Positions 1-5,422 of a stretch of DNA of 5,422 bases are shown piece by piece. Position numbers and translations under genes: made by a program. This stretch comes from an uncultured Oscillospiraceae bacterium (GTDB lineage Bacteria > Bacillota > Clostridia > Oscillospirales > Oscillospiraceae). The stretch's first letter is position 1. Every line of letters starts with the position of its first letter. The notes below the pieces were generated by a model that saw only the letters and a list, made by a program, of their open reading frames with translations, searched no databases and was not told the origin of the DNA. Where the stretch lies: NCBI GenBank assembly GCA_949093475.1, contig CARXAY010000095.1, forward strand, positions 1 to 5,422, read 5' to 3'.

Positions 1-71
<71 letters not shown>

Positions 72-710
72 ACGCATACACCGGGGGATATCCAGCTCAT
101 GGAGGATGTCCTCGTCCCAGTCCAGCGTATTGATGTTGAACATCATGGTGCGGGAGGCGTTGGAGTAGTCGGTGACATGGAGCTTGCCGCCGGAGAGCTT
201 CCACATGAGCCACGTCTCCACCGTGCCGAACAAAAGCTCGCCCCGCTCCGCCCTTGCCCGCGCGCCGGGGACGTTTTCCAGCAGCCAGCGCAGCTTGGTG
301 GCGGAAAAGTAGGCGTCAATCACCAGACCGGTCTTGGCCCGAATGGCCTCCACCAGCCCCTTTTCCTTCAAAACGTCGCAGTATTCGCTGGTGCGGCGGC
401 ACTGCCACACGATGGCGGGGTGGATCGGCTCGCCGGTATGCCTGTCCCACACCACCGTGGTCTCCCGCTGGTTGGTGATGCCGATGGCGGCAATGTCCGC
501 GGCGGTGGCGTTGATCTTGTGCATGGCCTCCACAGCCACGCCCAGCATCCCCGACCAGATCTCGTTGGCGTCGTGTTCCACCCAGCCGGGCTTGGGGAAA
601 TACTGGGTAAATTCCTTTTGGGCCACGCTGCACATCTCGCCGCGCCGGTCAAACAGGATGCAGCGGTTGCTGGTCGTCCCGGCGTCCAGCGCCATCACAT
701 ATTGCGCCAT
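72..710 (-). CDS. glpK: Glycerol kinase, N-terminal part (3' end lost)
   Basis: Glycerol kinase phosphorylates glycerol with ATP to sn-glycerol 3-phosphate in the cytoplasm, feeding glycolysis or phospholipid synthesis. The 213 visible residues cover most of the first FGGY-kinase domain: the phosphate-binding loop DAGTTSNR (residues 9-16), the ITNQRETTVVWD block (78-89) with R82 and E83 matching the glycerol-contacting Arg/Glu of E. coli GlpK, Y134 matching a further glycerol contact, and the FGGY signature YFSATKLRWLLEN (134-146). About 285 residues of a usual ~500, with the ATP-binding domain, are missing because the sequence turns into poly-C. The last codon (Arg213, where the family usually has Leu) may already be unreliable. 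The ATG overlaps the stop of the upstream actin gene (TAATG), and I see no good Shine-Dalgarno before it, so translation is probably coupled to that gene. The match to GlpK rather than other FGGY sugar kinases is strong. Confidence 0.95.
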
Positions 711-1732
711 TAGTTCATCTGTTTTTGTCTGGAGATATTCATCGTGCCGTCCTGCATATCGTTGATCCACTCCAGGCTCTTGCCCGTGCCGTAGGCCACG
801 CAGGAGATGGCGTCGTCCGCCACGTAGGTGGCGATGCCGGTGTGGCTCTCGATGAGCTTGTCGAAGCCCCACACCAGGGAGCCGCCGCCGGTCATGACGA
901 TGCCGTTGGTGGAGATATCCGCCACCAGCTCGGGGGGGGTGCGCTCCAGAACGCCGTGGATGGCTTCCAGAATGCGGGTGGAGACCTCTTCGAAGGCCTC
1001 GATCATCTCGCTGGAGGTAACGGTGAACACCCGGGGCAGGCCGGTCATCAGGCAGCGTCCCTTAATTTCCATAGTCTGTTCCTCGGGGCGGGGGAAGACG
1101 CAACCGATCTGCTTTTTCAGTTCCTCGGCGGTGCGGTCGCCGATGAGGACGTTGTGCTTGCGGCGGATGTACTTCACAATGGCCTCGTCAAACTGGTCGC
1201 CGGCGATCTTGATAGAGGCGGACTCCACAATGCCGGACAGGGAGATCACGGCGATGTCGGTGGTGCCGCCGCCGATGTCCACGATCATGTGGCCGTCGGG
1301 CTTGGTGATGTCGATGCCCGCGCCGATGGCGGCGGCCAGAGGCTCTTCGATGAGGTAAACCCGGCGCGCGCCCGCCTGAATGCCCGCGTCGATGACGGCG
1401 CGCTCCTCCACCTCGGTGATGCCGGAGGGGACGCAGATGACCACGCGGGGCTTGAAGATACGGAAGGAGGAGACCTTGTGGATAAACTCCCGGAGCATCC
1501 GCTCGGTCATGTCATAGTCAGAGATCACGCCCTCCCGCAGGGGACGGATGGCGACGATGTTGCCGGGGGTGCGGCCCAGCATGGCCTGTGCGTCTGCGCC
1601 CACCTTGAGGAGCTTGCCGGAGTTCTTGTCCATGGCCACCACGGACGGCTCACGAAGCACGACGCCCTTCCCCTGAACGAACACCAGAATGGAGGCCGTA
1701 CCAAGGTCGATCCCGATATCTTTACTAAACAT
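710..1732 (-). CDS. mreB: Rod shape-determining actin homologue, MreB/Mbl family
   Basis: This 340-residue protein is a bacterial actin that polymerises under the membrane and guides lateral cell-wall synthesis. Visible motifs are the phosphate-1 loop DIGIDLGTAS (5-14), the PSVVA strand (29-33), GRTPGNIVAIRPL (53-65), VCVPSGITEVEERAV-type block (99-113, here ICVPSG), IEEPLAAAIGAG (128-139), phosphate-2 loop DIGGGTTDIAV (152-162), IGDRTAEELK (197-206) and the adenosine loop NGIVMTGGGSL (276-286). Length is normal for the family. The start is ATG at 1732, because an AGAGGTG ribosome binding site lies at 1739-1745 with a 6-nt spacer; a TTG six codons upstream would place that site inside the gene. 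It has its own promoter at 1792-1820 and overlaps the glpK start by one base. No mreC or mreD follows, so it may be a stand-alone paralogue such as Mbl or MreBH; the sequence alone does not settle which. Confidence 0.95.
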   Translation of the reverse strand: MFSKDIGIDLGTASILVFVQGKGVVLREPSVVAMDKNSGKLLKVGADAQAMLGRTPGNIVAIRPLREGVISDYDMTERMLREFIHKVSSFRIFKPRVVICVPSGITEVEERAVIDAGIQAGARRVYLIEEPLAAAIGAGIDITKPDGHMIVDIGGGTTDIAVISLSGIVESASIKIAGDQFDEAIVKYIRRKHNVLIGDRTAEELKKQIGCVFPRPEEQTMEIKGRCLMTGLPRVFTVTSSEMIEAFEEVSTRILEAIHGVLERTPPELVADISTNGIVMTGGGSLVWGFDKLIESHTGIATYVADDAISCVAYGTGKSLEWINDMQDGTMNISRQKQMN

Positions 1733-1738
1733 TTTCGA

Positions 1739-1745
1739 CACCTCT
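1739..1745 (-). promoter_or_regulatory. Ribosome binding site that fixes the mreB start
   Basis: On the minus strand AGAGGTG sits 6 nt before ATG at 1732. It decides against the longer reading that begins with TTG at 1750, since that TTG lies upstream of the site and the extra residues (MIEVSK) are not part of the family's usual MF..DIGIDLGT start. Confidence 0.85.
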
Positions 1746-1791
1746 ATCAAATCCCAAAAGTCTATTCGGATGATAACCGCTTAGCTCTTTC

Positions 1792-1820
1792 ATTATACAA
1801 GGCTTCGTGGTCATTTGCAA
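1792..1820 (-). promoter_or_regulatory. Sigma-A-type promoter of mreB-glpK
   Basis: On the minus strand there is a TTGCAA -35 (1815-1820, 4 of 6 consensus bases), a 17-bp spacer and a perfect TATAAT -10 (1792-1797). Transcription would start near 1785, giving an untranslated leader of about 53 nt before the mreB ATG. The leader shows no clear riboswitch or strong hairpin. The promoter lies between the intergenic repeat and mreB, so mreB-glpK can be transcribed independently of the ldh-esterase operon. Confidence 0.8.
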
Positions 1821-1834
1821 GGCCGATTTCAAAG

Positions 1835-1947
1835 CCCCCTTTGGAAAGGGGGTGTCATTTGCGAAGCAAATGACGGGGGATTGTGCATCATGGGACAATC
1901 CTCAGTCAGCCTTCGGCTGACAGCTCCTTTCCAAAGGAGCCAAAGGG
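1835..1947. repeat. Compound palindromic intergenic repeat (REP/MITE-like)
   Basis: This non-coding block consists of five nested or tandem dyads. A left outer hairpin CCCCCTTT/AAAGGGGG spans 1835-1852. A 9-bp perfect stem GTCATTTGC-GAA-GCAAATGAC spans 1854-1874. GGATTGT (1878-1884) pairs with ACAATCC (1895-1901). A 7-bp perfect stem GTCAGCC-TTC-GGCTGAC spans 1905-1921. A right outer hairpin CTCCTTT-CC-AAAGGAG spans 1924-1939, followed by CCAAAGGG. The two outer hairpins are also inverted copies of each other with two mismatches, so the block has imperfect terminal inverted repeats. This resembles dispersed stem-loop repeats I recall from Oscillospiraceae genomes; copy number cannot be checked here. 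It carries no transposase and sits 16 bp past the esterase stop. Its hairpins could slow or end transcription, but there is no T-tract typical of an intrinsic terminator. Confidence 0.85.
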
Positions 1948-1963
1948 ATGAGGGCGTTACGCC

Positions 1964-2953
1964 TTACGACATCTCCAAAAGAAAATGCCCGATATCATCC
2001 ATGGCCTCCGACGCCTGACGGACGGGGAACATCTGAAACACGTGCCACATATCCTTCCAGACCTCTAAGCGGCAGGGCACGCCCGCCATCACCAGCCGGT
2101 CGCGCAGGCGGATGGAGTCGGACTGGAGGATCTCGTTTGTGCCCACCTGAACCAGCGTGGGGGGAAAACCCTTGAGCGAGCCGTACAGGGGGGAGAGGTG
2201 GGGATCAGTCCAATCCTCCGCCTCCCCGGCATAGGCGCTGCGCACGCCCTTGACATACTCCATGGTGATCATGGGGTCAATGTCCGCATTTTCCTTGTAG
2301 GACTTTCCCTGCGCGGACATATCCGTCCACGGGGACATGAGAATGAGGGCGTGGGGGAGAAGCCGCCCCTGTTCCTTGAGCGTCTGGGTCAGGCAGAGGG
2401 CCATGTTGCCCCCCGCGCTGTCCCCGGCGATGACCACGTCCCGCGCCCCGAAGCCTTGGTGCATCAGATGATCCCAAGCCGCCATGCCATCCTCAAGGGC
2501 GGCGGGGTAGGGGTGTTCGGGGGCGAGGCGGTACTGGAAGGAAAGCACCGGGTAGCCGGTGACGTGGGAGAGCTTGGAGCTTAAAATGCGGGCGTAGCCC
2601 AGCGCACCGCTGGTGTACCCGCCGCCGTGGCAGTAAAGAATGGCGTGGCGGCGGTCGTGACCCCGGTCAGGCCGCGTCCAAGCGCAGGGCATCCCATTCA
2701 GCTCGAAGGTCTCCCATGTCATCCCGATCATGGGGGTGACCAAGCGGCCCAGCAGCTCATGTCCCCGCCGCTGGCGGGCCAGATCCTTGGCTTCCGTGGA
2801 TTCGCTTCCCCCCATGGAGTGGATGGCCTTCAAGACCTTCATCATGGGCTGAAGGCGTTTCTGCTCCGCTTTGGCGGCTTCCTTGGCGGTCTTTTCCGCG
2901 TTTTTTGCGTCGAGGCGGGCCTGCTTTTCCTCTTCGGTCAGCTTTTTTGCCAT
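1964..2953 (-). CDS. Alpha/beta-hydrolase, hormone-sensitive lipase-type esterase
   Basis: The 329-residue product is a predicted cytoplasmic carboxylesterase that hydrolyses short acyl esters. The HSL-family marks are all present: the oxyanion motif HGGGYTSG (109-116), YRLAPEHPYPAALED (141-155), the nucleophile elbow GDSAGGN (177-183) with Ser179, and a C-terminal His304 in DMWHVFQMF. The acid is probably Glu274 in GTNEILQSD; the aligned site is Asp in the classical DPL motif of the family, so a Ser-Glu-His triad is inferred. Residues 1-34 form a highly charged Lys/Glu/Ala-rich segment (8 Lys, 6 Glu, 8 Ala), likely a solvent-exposed helix or coiled coil, placed before the usual fold. It has no signal peptide or membrane segment. 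ATG at 2953 follows AAGGAG (2963-2968), which overlaps the ldh stop, so it is the second gene of an ldh operon with a 13-bp gap. The natural substrate is unknown. Confidence 0.9.
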   Translation of the reverse strand: MAKKLTEEEKQARLDAKNAEKTAKEAAKAEQKRLQPMMKVLKAIHSMGGSESTEAKDLARQRRGHELLGRLVTPMIGMTWETFELNGMPCAWTRPDRGHDRRHAILYCHGGGYTSGALGYARILSSKLSHVTGYPVLSFQYRLAPEHPYPAALEDGMAAWDHLMHQGFGARDVVIAGDSAGGNMALCLTQTLKEQGRLLPHALILMSPWTDMSAQGKSYKENADIDPMITMEYVKGVRSAYAGEAEDWTDPHLSPLYGSLKGFPPTLVQVGTNEILQSDSIRLRDRLVMAGVPCRLEVWKDMWHVFQMFPVRQASEAMDDIGHFLLEMS

Positions 2954-2966
2954 AAATGTCCGCTCC

Positions 2967-3920
2967 TTATAGCTCCAGACTCTTGGCCACTTCCTTCAAG
3001 GTCTTTGCCGAGGCCAGAAGCGCGGCGGTCTCCTTCTCGTCCAGAGAGATGGGCACATGGGTCTCGATGCCCTCCGCGCCGACGATGGCGGGCATACTCA
3101 GGGCGATGTCGTCGATGCTGTAAAGCCCGTGGAGCATGGAGGAGACGGGGAGGATGGACTTCTCGTCCCGGACGATGCACTCGCAGATGCGCTTGACCGA
3201 CATGGCGATGCCGTAATAGGTGGCCTGCTTCTTGGCGATGATCTCATAGGCGCTGTTTTTCACGTTGGCGGCGATGCGCTCCATGGACTCCTGATGGTTG
3301 AAGTGCCCGCGCATCTCGCAGAAATCGTTCACGGGGATGCCGGAGACGTTGGTGCTGCTCCATGCGGCGATCTCGCTGTCCCCGTGCTCGCCGATGATGA
3401 AGGAGTGGACGCTGCGGCTGTCCACCGACAGATGCTCCCCAAGGGCGTATTTCAGCCGGGCGGTGTCCAGCACCGTGCCCGAGCCGATGACCCGGTGTTC
3501 CGGGAAGCCGCTGAGCTTGACCGCGGCGTAGGTGAGGATGTCCACCGGGTTGGAGACGATGAGCAAAACGCCGCCGAAGCCACTTTCCACGATCTGAGGG
3601 ATGATGCTCTTGTAAATGCCCACGTTTTTGTGGACGAGGTCGAGGCGGGTCTCGTCGGGCTTTTGGTTCGCCCCGGCGGTGACGATGACGATGGAGGAAT
3701 CCCCGATGTCACCGTAATCTCCGGCGTAAATTTTCATCTGTCCGGCAAAGGGGATGCCGTGGGCGATATCCTTGGCCTCGCCGTCCGCCTTGTCGTGGTT
3801 GGCGTCCAGCAAAACGATCTCGGAAAACAGCCGGCTCTGCATCAAGGCGAAGGCCGTGGCTGAGCCTACAAAGCCGCAGCCGATGATCGCCGCTTTTCTT
3901 GGATTGACCGGACCCTTCAT
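2967..3920 (-). CDS. ldh: L-lactate dehydrogenase (NAD-dependent)
   Basis: This 317-residue enzyme reduces pyruvate to L-lactate with NADH, regenerating NAD+ in fermentation (EC 1.1.1.27). The Rossmann loop IIGCGFVGSA holds G14, G16 and G19, and D39 is the NAD-ribose acid. The specificity loop GANQKPDETRLDL (83-95) has Gln86 (canonical Gln102), which marks lactate rather than malate dehydrogenase, and Arg92 (Arg109). Also present are SNPVDILTY (123-131), Asp152 and Arg155 of LDTARL (Asp168, Arg171), catalytic His179 in GEHGDSE (His195), and Thr234 in ATYYGIAM (Thr246). In the fructose-1,6-bisphosphate site of Bacillus LDH, His188 is kept (His172) and Arg173 becomes Lys157, so allosteric control is possible but not assured. 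ATG at 3920 is fixed by a perfect AAGGAGGT (3929-3936) with an 8-nt spacer. It leads the ldh-esterase operon and is transcribed from the symmetric promoter shared with the plus-strand acyltransferase. Confidence 0.97.
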   Translation of the reverse strand: MKGPVNPRKAAIIGCGFVGSATAFALMQSRLFSEIVLLDANHDKADGEAKDIAHGIPFAGQMKIYAGDYGDIGDSSIVIVTAGANQKPDETRLDLVHKNVGIYKSIIPQIVESGFGGVLLIVSNPVDILTYAAVKLSGFPEHRVIGSGTVLDTARLKYALGEHLSVDSRSVHSFIIGEHGDSEIAAWSSTNVSGIPVNDFCEMRGHFNHQESMERIAANVKNSAYEIIAKKQATYYGIAMSVKRICECIVRDEKSILPVSSMLHGLYSIDDIALSMPAIVGAEGIETHVPISLDEKETAALLASAKTLKEVAKSLEL

Positions 3921-3963
3921 AGTTTTAGACCTCCTTCAAAATAAGCCTGAGTGTCTGCTTCCT

Positions 3964-3992
3964 ATTGTAACACAACAAAACTTGTGCTACAA
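3964..3992 (-). promoter_or_regulatory. Promoter of the ldh-esterase operon
   Basis: On the minus strand TTGTAG (-35, 3987-3992, 3 of 6 consensus) and TACAAT (-10, 3964-3969, 5 of 6) are separated by 17 bp. The start would be near 3957, giving a leader of about 37 nt that ends in the strong AAGGAGGT site. Its -10 overlaps the -35 of the opposite promoter by five bases. Confidence 0.75.
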
Positions 3993-3993
3993 T
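3965..3993 (+). promoter_or_regulatory. Promoter of the acyltransferase operon
   Basis: On the plus strand TTGTAA (-35, 3965-3970, 4 of 6 consensus) and TACAAT (-10, 3988-3993, 5 of 6) are separated by 17 bp. The start would be near 4000, leaving a leader of about 29 nt before the GTG at 4029. It occupies almost exactly the same bases as the ldh promoter, so polymerase can use only one at a time. Confidence 0.75.
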
Positions 3994-4028
3994 AGATTTT
4001 CCAAATATCGCCGAAAGGGGAGGAGCGC

Positions 4029-5330
4029 GTGGCGAAGAAAAAGGCCCAGCCTTCGATGTGGTATCCCATGGACAACGCCGGGGTACTCTATGCCGCCATT
4101 TCCGGCGACGATTACTCCCCTGTATACCGCATTTCCGCCGTGTTGGACAAGGCCGTGGACGCCGCCGCCCTCCAGCGCGCTCTGGAAAAGACCATTCCCC
4201 GTTTTCCCACCTTTCATGTGCGATTGCGAAAAGGAGCTTTTTGGTATTATTTTGTTCCCGACGACCGCCCCGGCCCCTTTGTCCAAGAGGACGTGTGCAA
4301 TTTCTGCCAGCCCATGGAGCCCACGGCGGAAGCTACCCGGCTGCTGCGGGTGTGCCGCTATGAAAACCGGGTCTCCATCGAGTGCTTCCACGCCCTCAGC
4401 GACGGCGGCGGGGCGATGGTGTTTTTCAAGACTCTGCTGGCCTGCTATTTCCGGGAGCTGGGGGAGGACATCCCCAACGAGATGGGGATCTTGGACGTGG
4501 AAGAGCCGCCCCGTCCCGGCGAGGCGGAGGACGCCTACCGCCGCTATGCGGCGGGCCGGGCCGCGCCCCGGACGTGGAAGGCCACGGCCTATCATCCCAC
4601 CGGCACGCCTGAGCCCTTTTATACCCTTAATGTGACTCAGGGCATTTTATCGGTGGACGCGGTCAAAAAGACCGCCAAGGCCCATGGCGGCTCGGTGACG
4701 GAATACCTGTCCGCCGCCCTTATCTGGACGCTGATGGAGCTGCAGCGCCGGGAGGGGAGCAGGGAGCGGCCGGTCTCTCTGGCCATTCCCATCGACCTTC
4801 GGCGGTTTTTCCCCACCGAGACGGTGCGGAACTTCATCCTCACCGCCCGGCCCTGCATCGACCCGCGGCTGGGGGATTACACCTTCTCCGAGGTGGTGGA
4901 GCAGGTGCGCTACCAGCTTCGGCTGGAGCTGAGCCGCCCGCTGATGCAGGGCAACATCACGGGAAACGTGAATTTCCAGAAAAACCCCATTCTGAAGGCT
5001 GTCCCCTGCGCGCTCAAAGACCCGGTGATGAAGCTCTCTTACCGCCTTGCCGCCATCCGTCCCTTTTCCATGACCTACACCAACCCCGGGATCTTCACCG
5101 CCCCCGCCCGGATGGCCCGGCATATTGAGCGGGTGGAGGCGGTGCTGGGCCAGCCCTACGGCGACACCGTCAACTGCGCCAGCGTCTCCTGCGGCGACGT
5201 GCTGTCCATTTCCTTCGCCAGCAATTTGAAGGAGCGGGACGTGGAGCGGGAGTTTTTCCGCTTCCTCGTCAAGGAGGGCCTCCACGTCAAGGTGCTGTCC
5301 AACCGTCCCGACCCCGGCCGGAATTCTTAG
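4029..5330 (+). CDS. Alcohol-acyltransferase/condensation-like protein
   Basis: The 433-residue product resembles the CoA-dependent acyltransferase superfamily (NRPS condensation domains, PapA-type and alcohol acetyltransferases). The best evidence is the HxxxD active-site motif in ECFHALSDGGG (His121, Asp125), reached after about 120 residues as in that fold, with His121 the likely general base. Further family-like marks are the IPIDLRRFFPTETVRNF block (253-269), comparable to the DLR segment of these enzymes, and SMTYTNPGIF (347-356), in the place of the conserved S-N-x-G stretch near the tunnel. It has no carrier-protein or adenylation domain, no signal peptide and no membrane helix, so it is probably a free-standing cytoplasmic acyltransferase. 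GTG at 4029 is chosen for the GGAGG at 4019-4023, 5 nt upstream; the next ATG (codon 10) has no comparable site. It is the first gene of an operon with a zinc-ribbon gene. Acyl donor and acceptor are unknown. Confidence 0.8.
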   Translation: MAKKKAQPSMWYPMDNAGVLYAAISGDDYSPVYRISAVLDKAVDAAALQRALEKTIPRFPTFHVRLRKGAFWYYFVPDDRPGPFVQEDVCNFCQPMEPTAEATRLLRVCRYENRVSIECFHALSDGGGAMVFFKTLLACYFRELGEDIPNEMGILDVEEPPRPGEAEDAYRRYAAGRAAPRTWKATAYHPTGTPEPFYTLNVTQGILSVDAVKKTAKAHGGSVTEYLSAALIWTLMELQRREGSRERPVSLAIPIDLRRFFPTETVRNFILTARPCIDPRLGDYTFSEVVEQVRYQLRLELSRPLMQGNITGNVNFQKNPILKAVPCALKDPVMKLSYRLAAIRPFSMTYTNPGIFTAPARMARHIERVEAVLGQPYGDTVNCASVSCGDVLSISFASNLKERDVEREFFRFLVKEGLHVKVLSNRPDPGRNS

Positions 5331-5343
5331 GAGGGAAGCTGTT

Positions 5344-5422
5344 ATGTCCTATTGTGTCCACTGCGGCGTGGAGCTGGACGCCACCGCTGCGTCCTGTCCC
5401 CTCTGCGCCACCCCCGTCCATG
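5344..5422 (+). CDS. Zinc-ribbon protein, N-terminal fragment
   Basis: An ATG at 5344 follows AGGAGGG (5329-5335) with an 8-nt spacer and lies 13 bp after the acyltransferase stop. The 26 visible residues form a compact zinc ribbon: Cys4-x2-Cys7-Gly, then Cys18-Pro-Leu-Cys21. The frame is open to the window end, so the rest is unseen. Zinc-ribbon starts of this form (MSYCVHCGVEL...CPLC) often precede membrane or unknown domains in clostridial proteins; I recall a DUF6320-type family next to alcohol acetyltransferases, but the fragment is too short to assign it. Translation is likely linked with the upstream gene. Confidence 0.85.
   Translation, partial: MSYCVHCGVELDATAASCPLCATPVH

Larger units (their letters stand above)
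3962..3995. promoter_or_regulatory. 34-bp dyad forming a symmetric divergent promoter/operator
   Basis: The left arm CTATTGTAACACAA (3962-3975) and the right arm TTGTGCTACAATAG (3982-3995) are reverse complements at 13 of 14 positions (mismatch 3970/3987), around a 6-bp centre CAAAAC. Each arm is itself a small dyad, TTGT-nnn-ACAA (3965-3975 and 3982-3992), with centres 17 bp apart. Each arm supplies the -10 hexamer of one direction and the -35 hexamer of the other. The dyad may also be a binding site for a dimeric regulator; no regulator gene is in the window. Confidence 0.8.

Noticed and set aside
99..765. Plus-strand open frames opposite glpK
   Set aside because: The minus-strand frame reads as unmistakable glycerol kinase; the plus frames show no motif or ribosome site.
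1733..1750. Longer mreB start at the TTG at 1750
   Set aside because: It would put the ribosome binding site inside the coding region and add six residues foreign to the family.
1835..1852. Intrinsic terminator after the esterase gene
   Set aside because: The GC-rich stem is strong, but on the minus strand it is followed by CTTTGAAATC rather than a run of T, so I describe it only as part of the repeat.
725..1873. A 382-codon open frame on the plus strand opposite mreB
   Set aside because: Its product is rich in Gly, His, Asp and Ala and has no domain; it is the mirror of GC-rich mreB codons. The minus strand has all the MreB motifs.
1815..2018. Small plus-strand frame of 67 codons across the repeat
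   Set aside because: It translates through palindromic repeat DNA and into the esterase 3' end, with no ribosome binding site of note.
3057..3863. A 268-codon plus-strand frame opposite ldh
   Set aside because: Same kind of antisense artefact, with a His/Asp/Gly/Val-rich product; the ldh motifs on the minus strand are complete.
3962..3995. A canonical Rex operator upstream of ldh
   Set aside because: TTGT and ACAA elements are present, but their spacing (3 nt within each arm, or a 34-bp dyad overall) does not fit the usual ~18-bp Rex site.

Overview
The window looks like chromosomal DNA from a GC-rich, low-oxygen member of the Bacillota, most likely an Oscillospiraceae-type gut clostridium. 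The evidence is a set of clostridial/Bacillus-like proteins (MreB/Mbl actin, Bacillus-type L-lactate dehydrogenase), strong AGGAGG-type ribosome binding sites, G/C-ending codons, and a stem-loop intergenic repeat of a style I associate with that group. No taxonomic search was possible, so this is inference.

Layout. Bases 1-71 are an uninterrupted run of C that cuts off a glycerol kinase gene (glpK, minus strand, N-terminal 213 residues kept). It is most likely a sequencing or assembly artefact at a contig end. Upstream of glpK on the same strand is a complete MreB/Mbl-type actin gene whose stop codon shares one base with the glpK start (TAATG), with its own sigma-A-like promoter. A compound inverted repeat of about 113 bp (1835-1947) separates this pair from a second minus-strand operon: ldh (L-lactate dehydrogenase) followed 13 bp later by an alpha/beta-hydrolase of the hormone-sensitive lipase type.

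The ldh-esterase operon is divergent from a plus-strand operon made of an alcohol-acyltransferase/condensation-like protein (HxxxD motif) and, 13 bp later, the start of a zinc-ribbon protein that runs off the window. The 108-bp divergent spacer holds the most striking non-coding signal: a 34-bp near-perfect dyad (14-bp arms, 13 of 14 matching) in which each arm carries the -10 of one promoter and the -35 of the other, both with 17-bp spacers. The two operons therefore seem to fire from one symmetric, mutually exclusive bidirectional promoter.

How the genes may work together: ldh regenerates NAD+ by making L-lactate, while the acyltransferase and esterase are candidates for making and breaking an ester or acyl bond. 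Their linkage through one symmetric promoter suggests a co-regulated module, but its substrate cannot be read from the sequence. The mreB-glpK pair would tie a cell-shape actin to glycerol use or glycerol-3-phosphate supply for lipids, also an inference.
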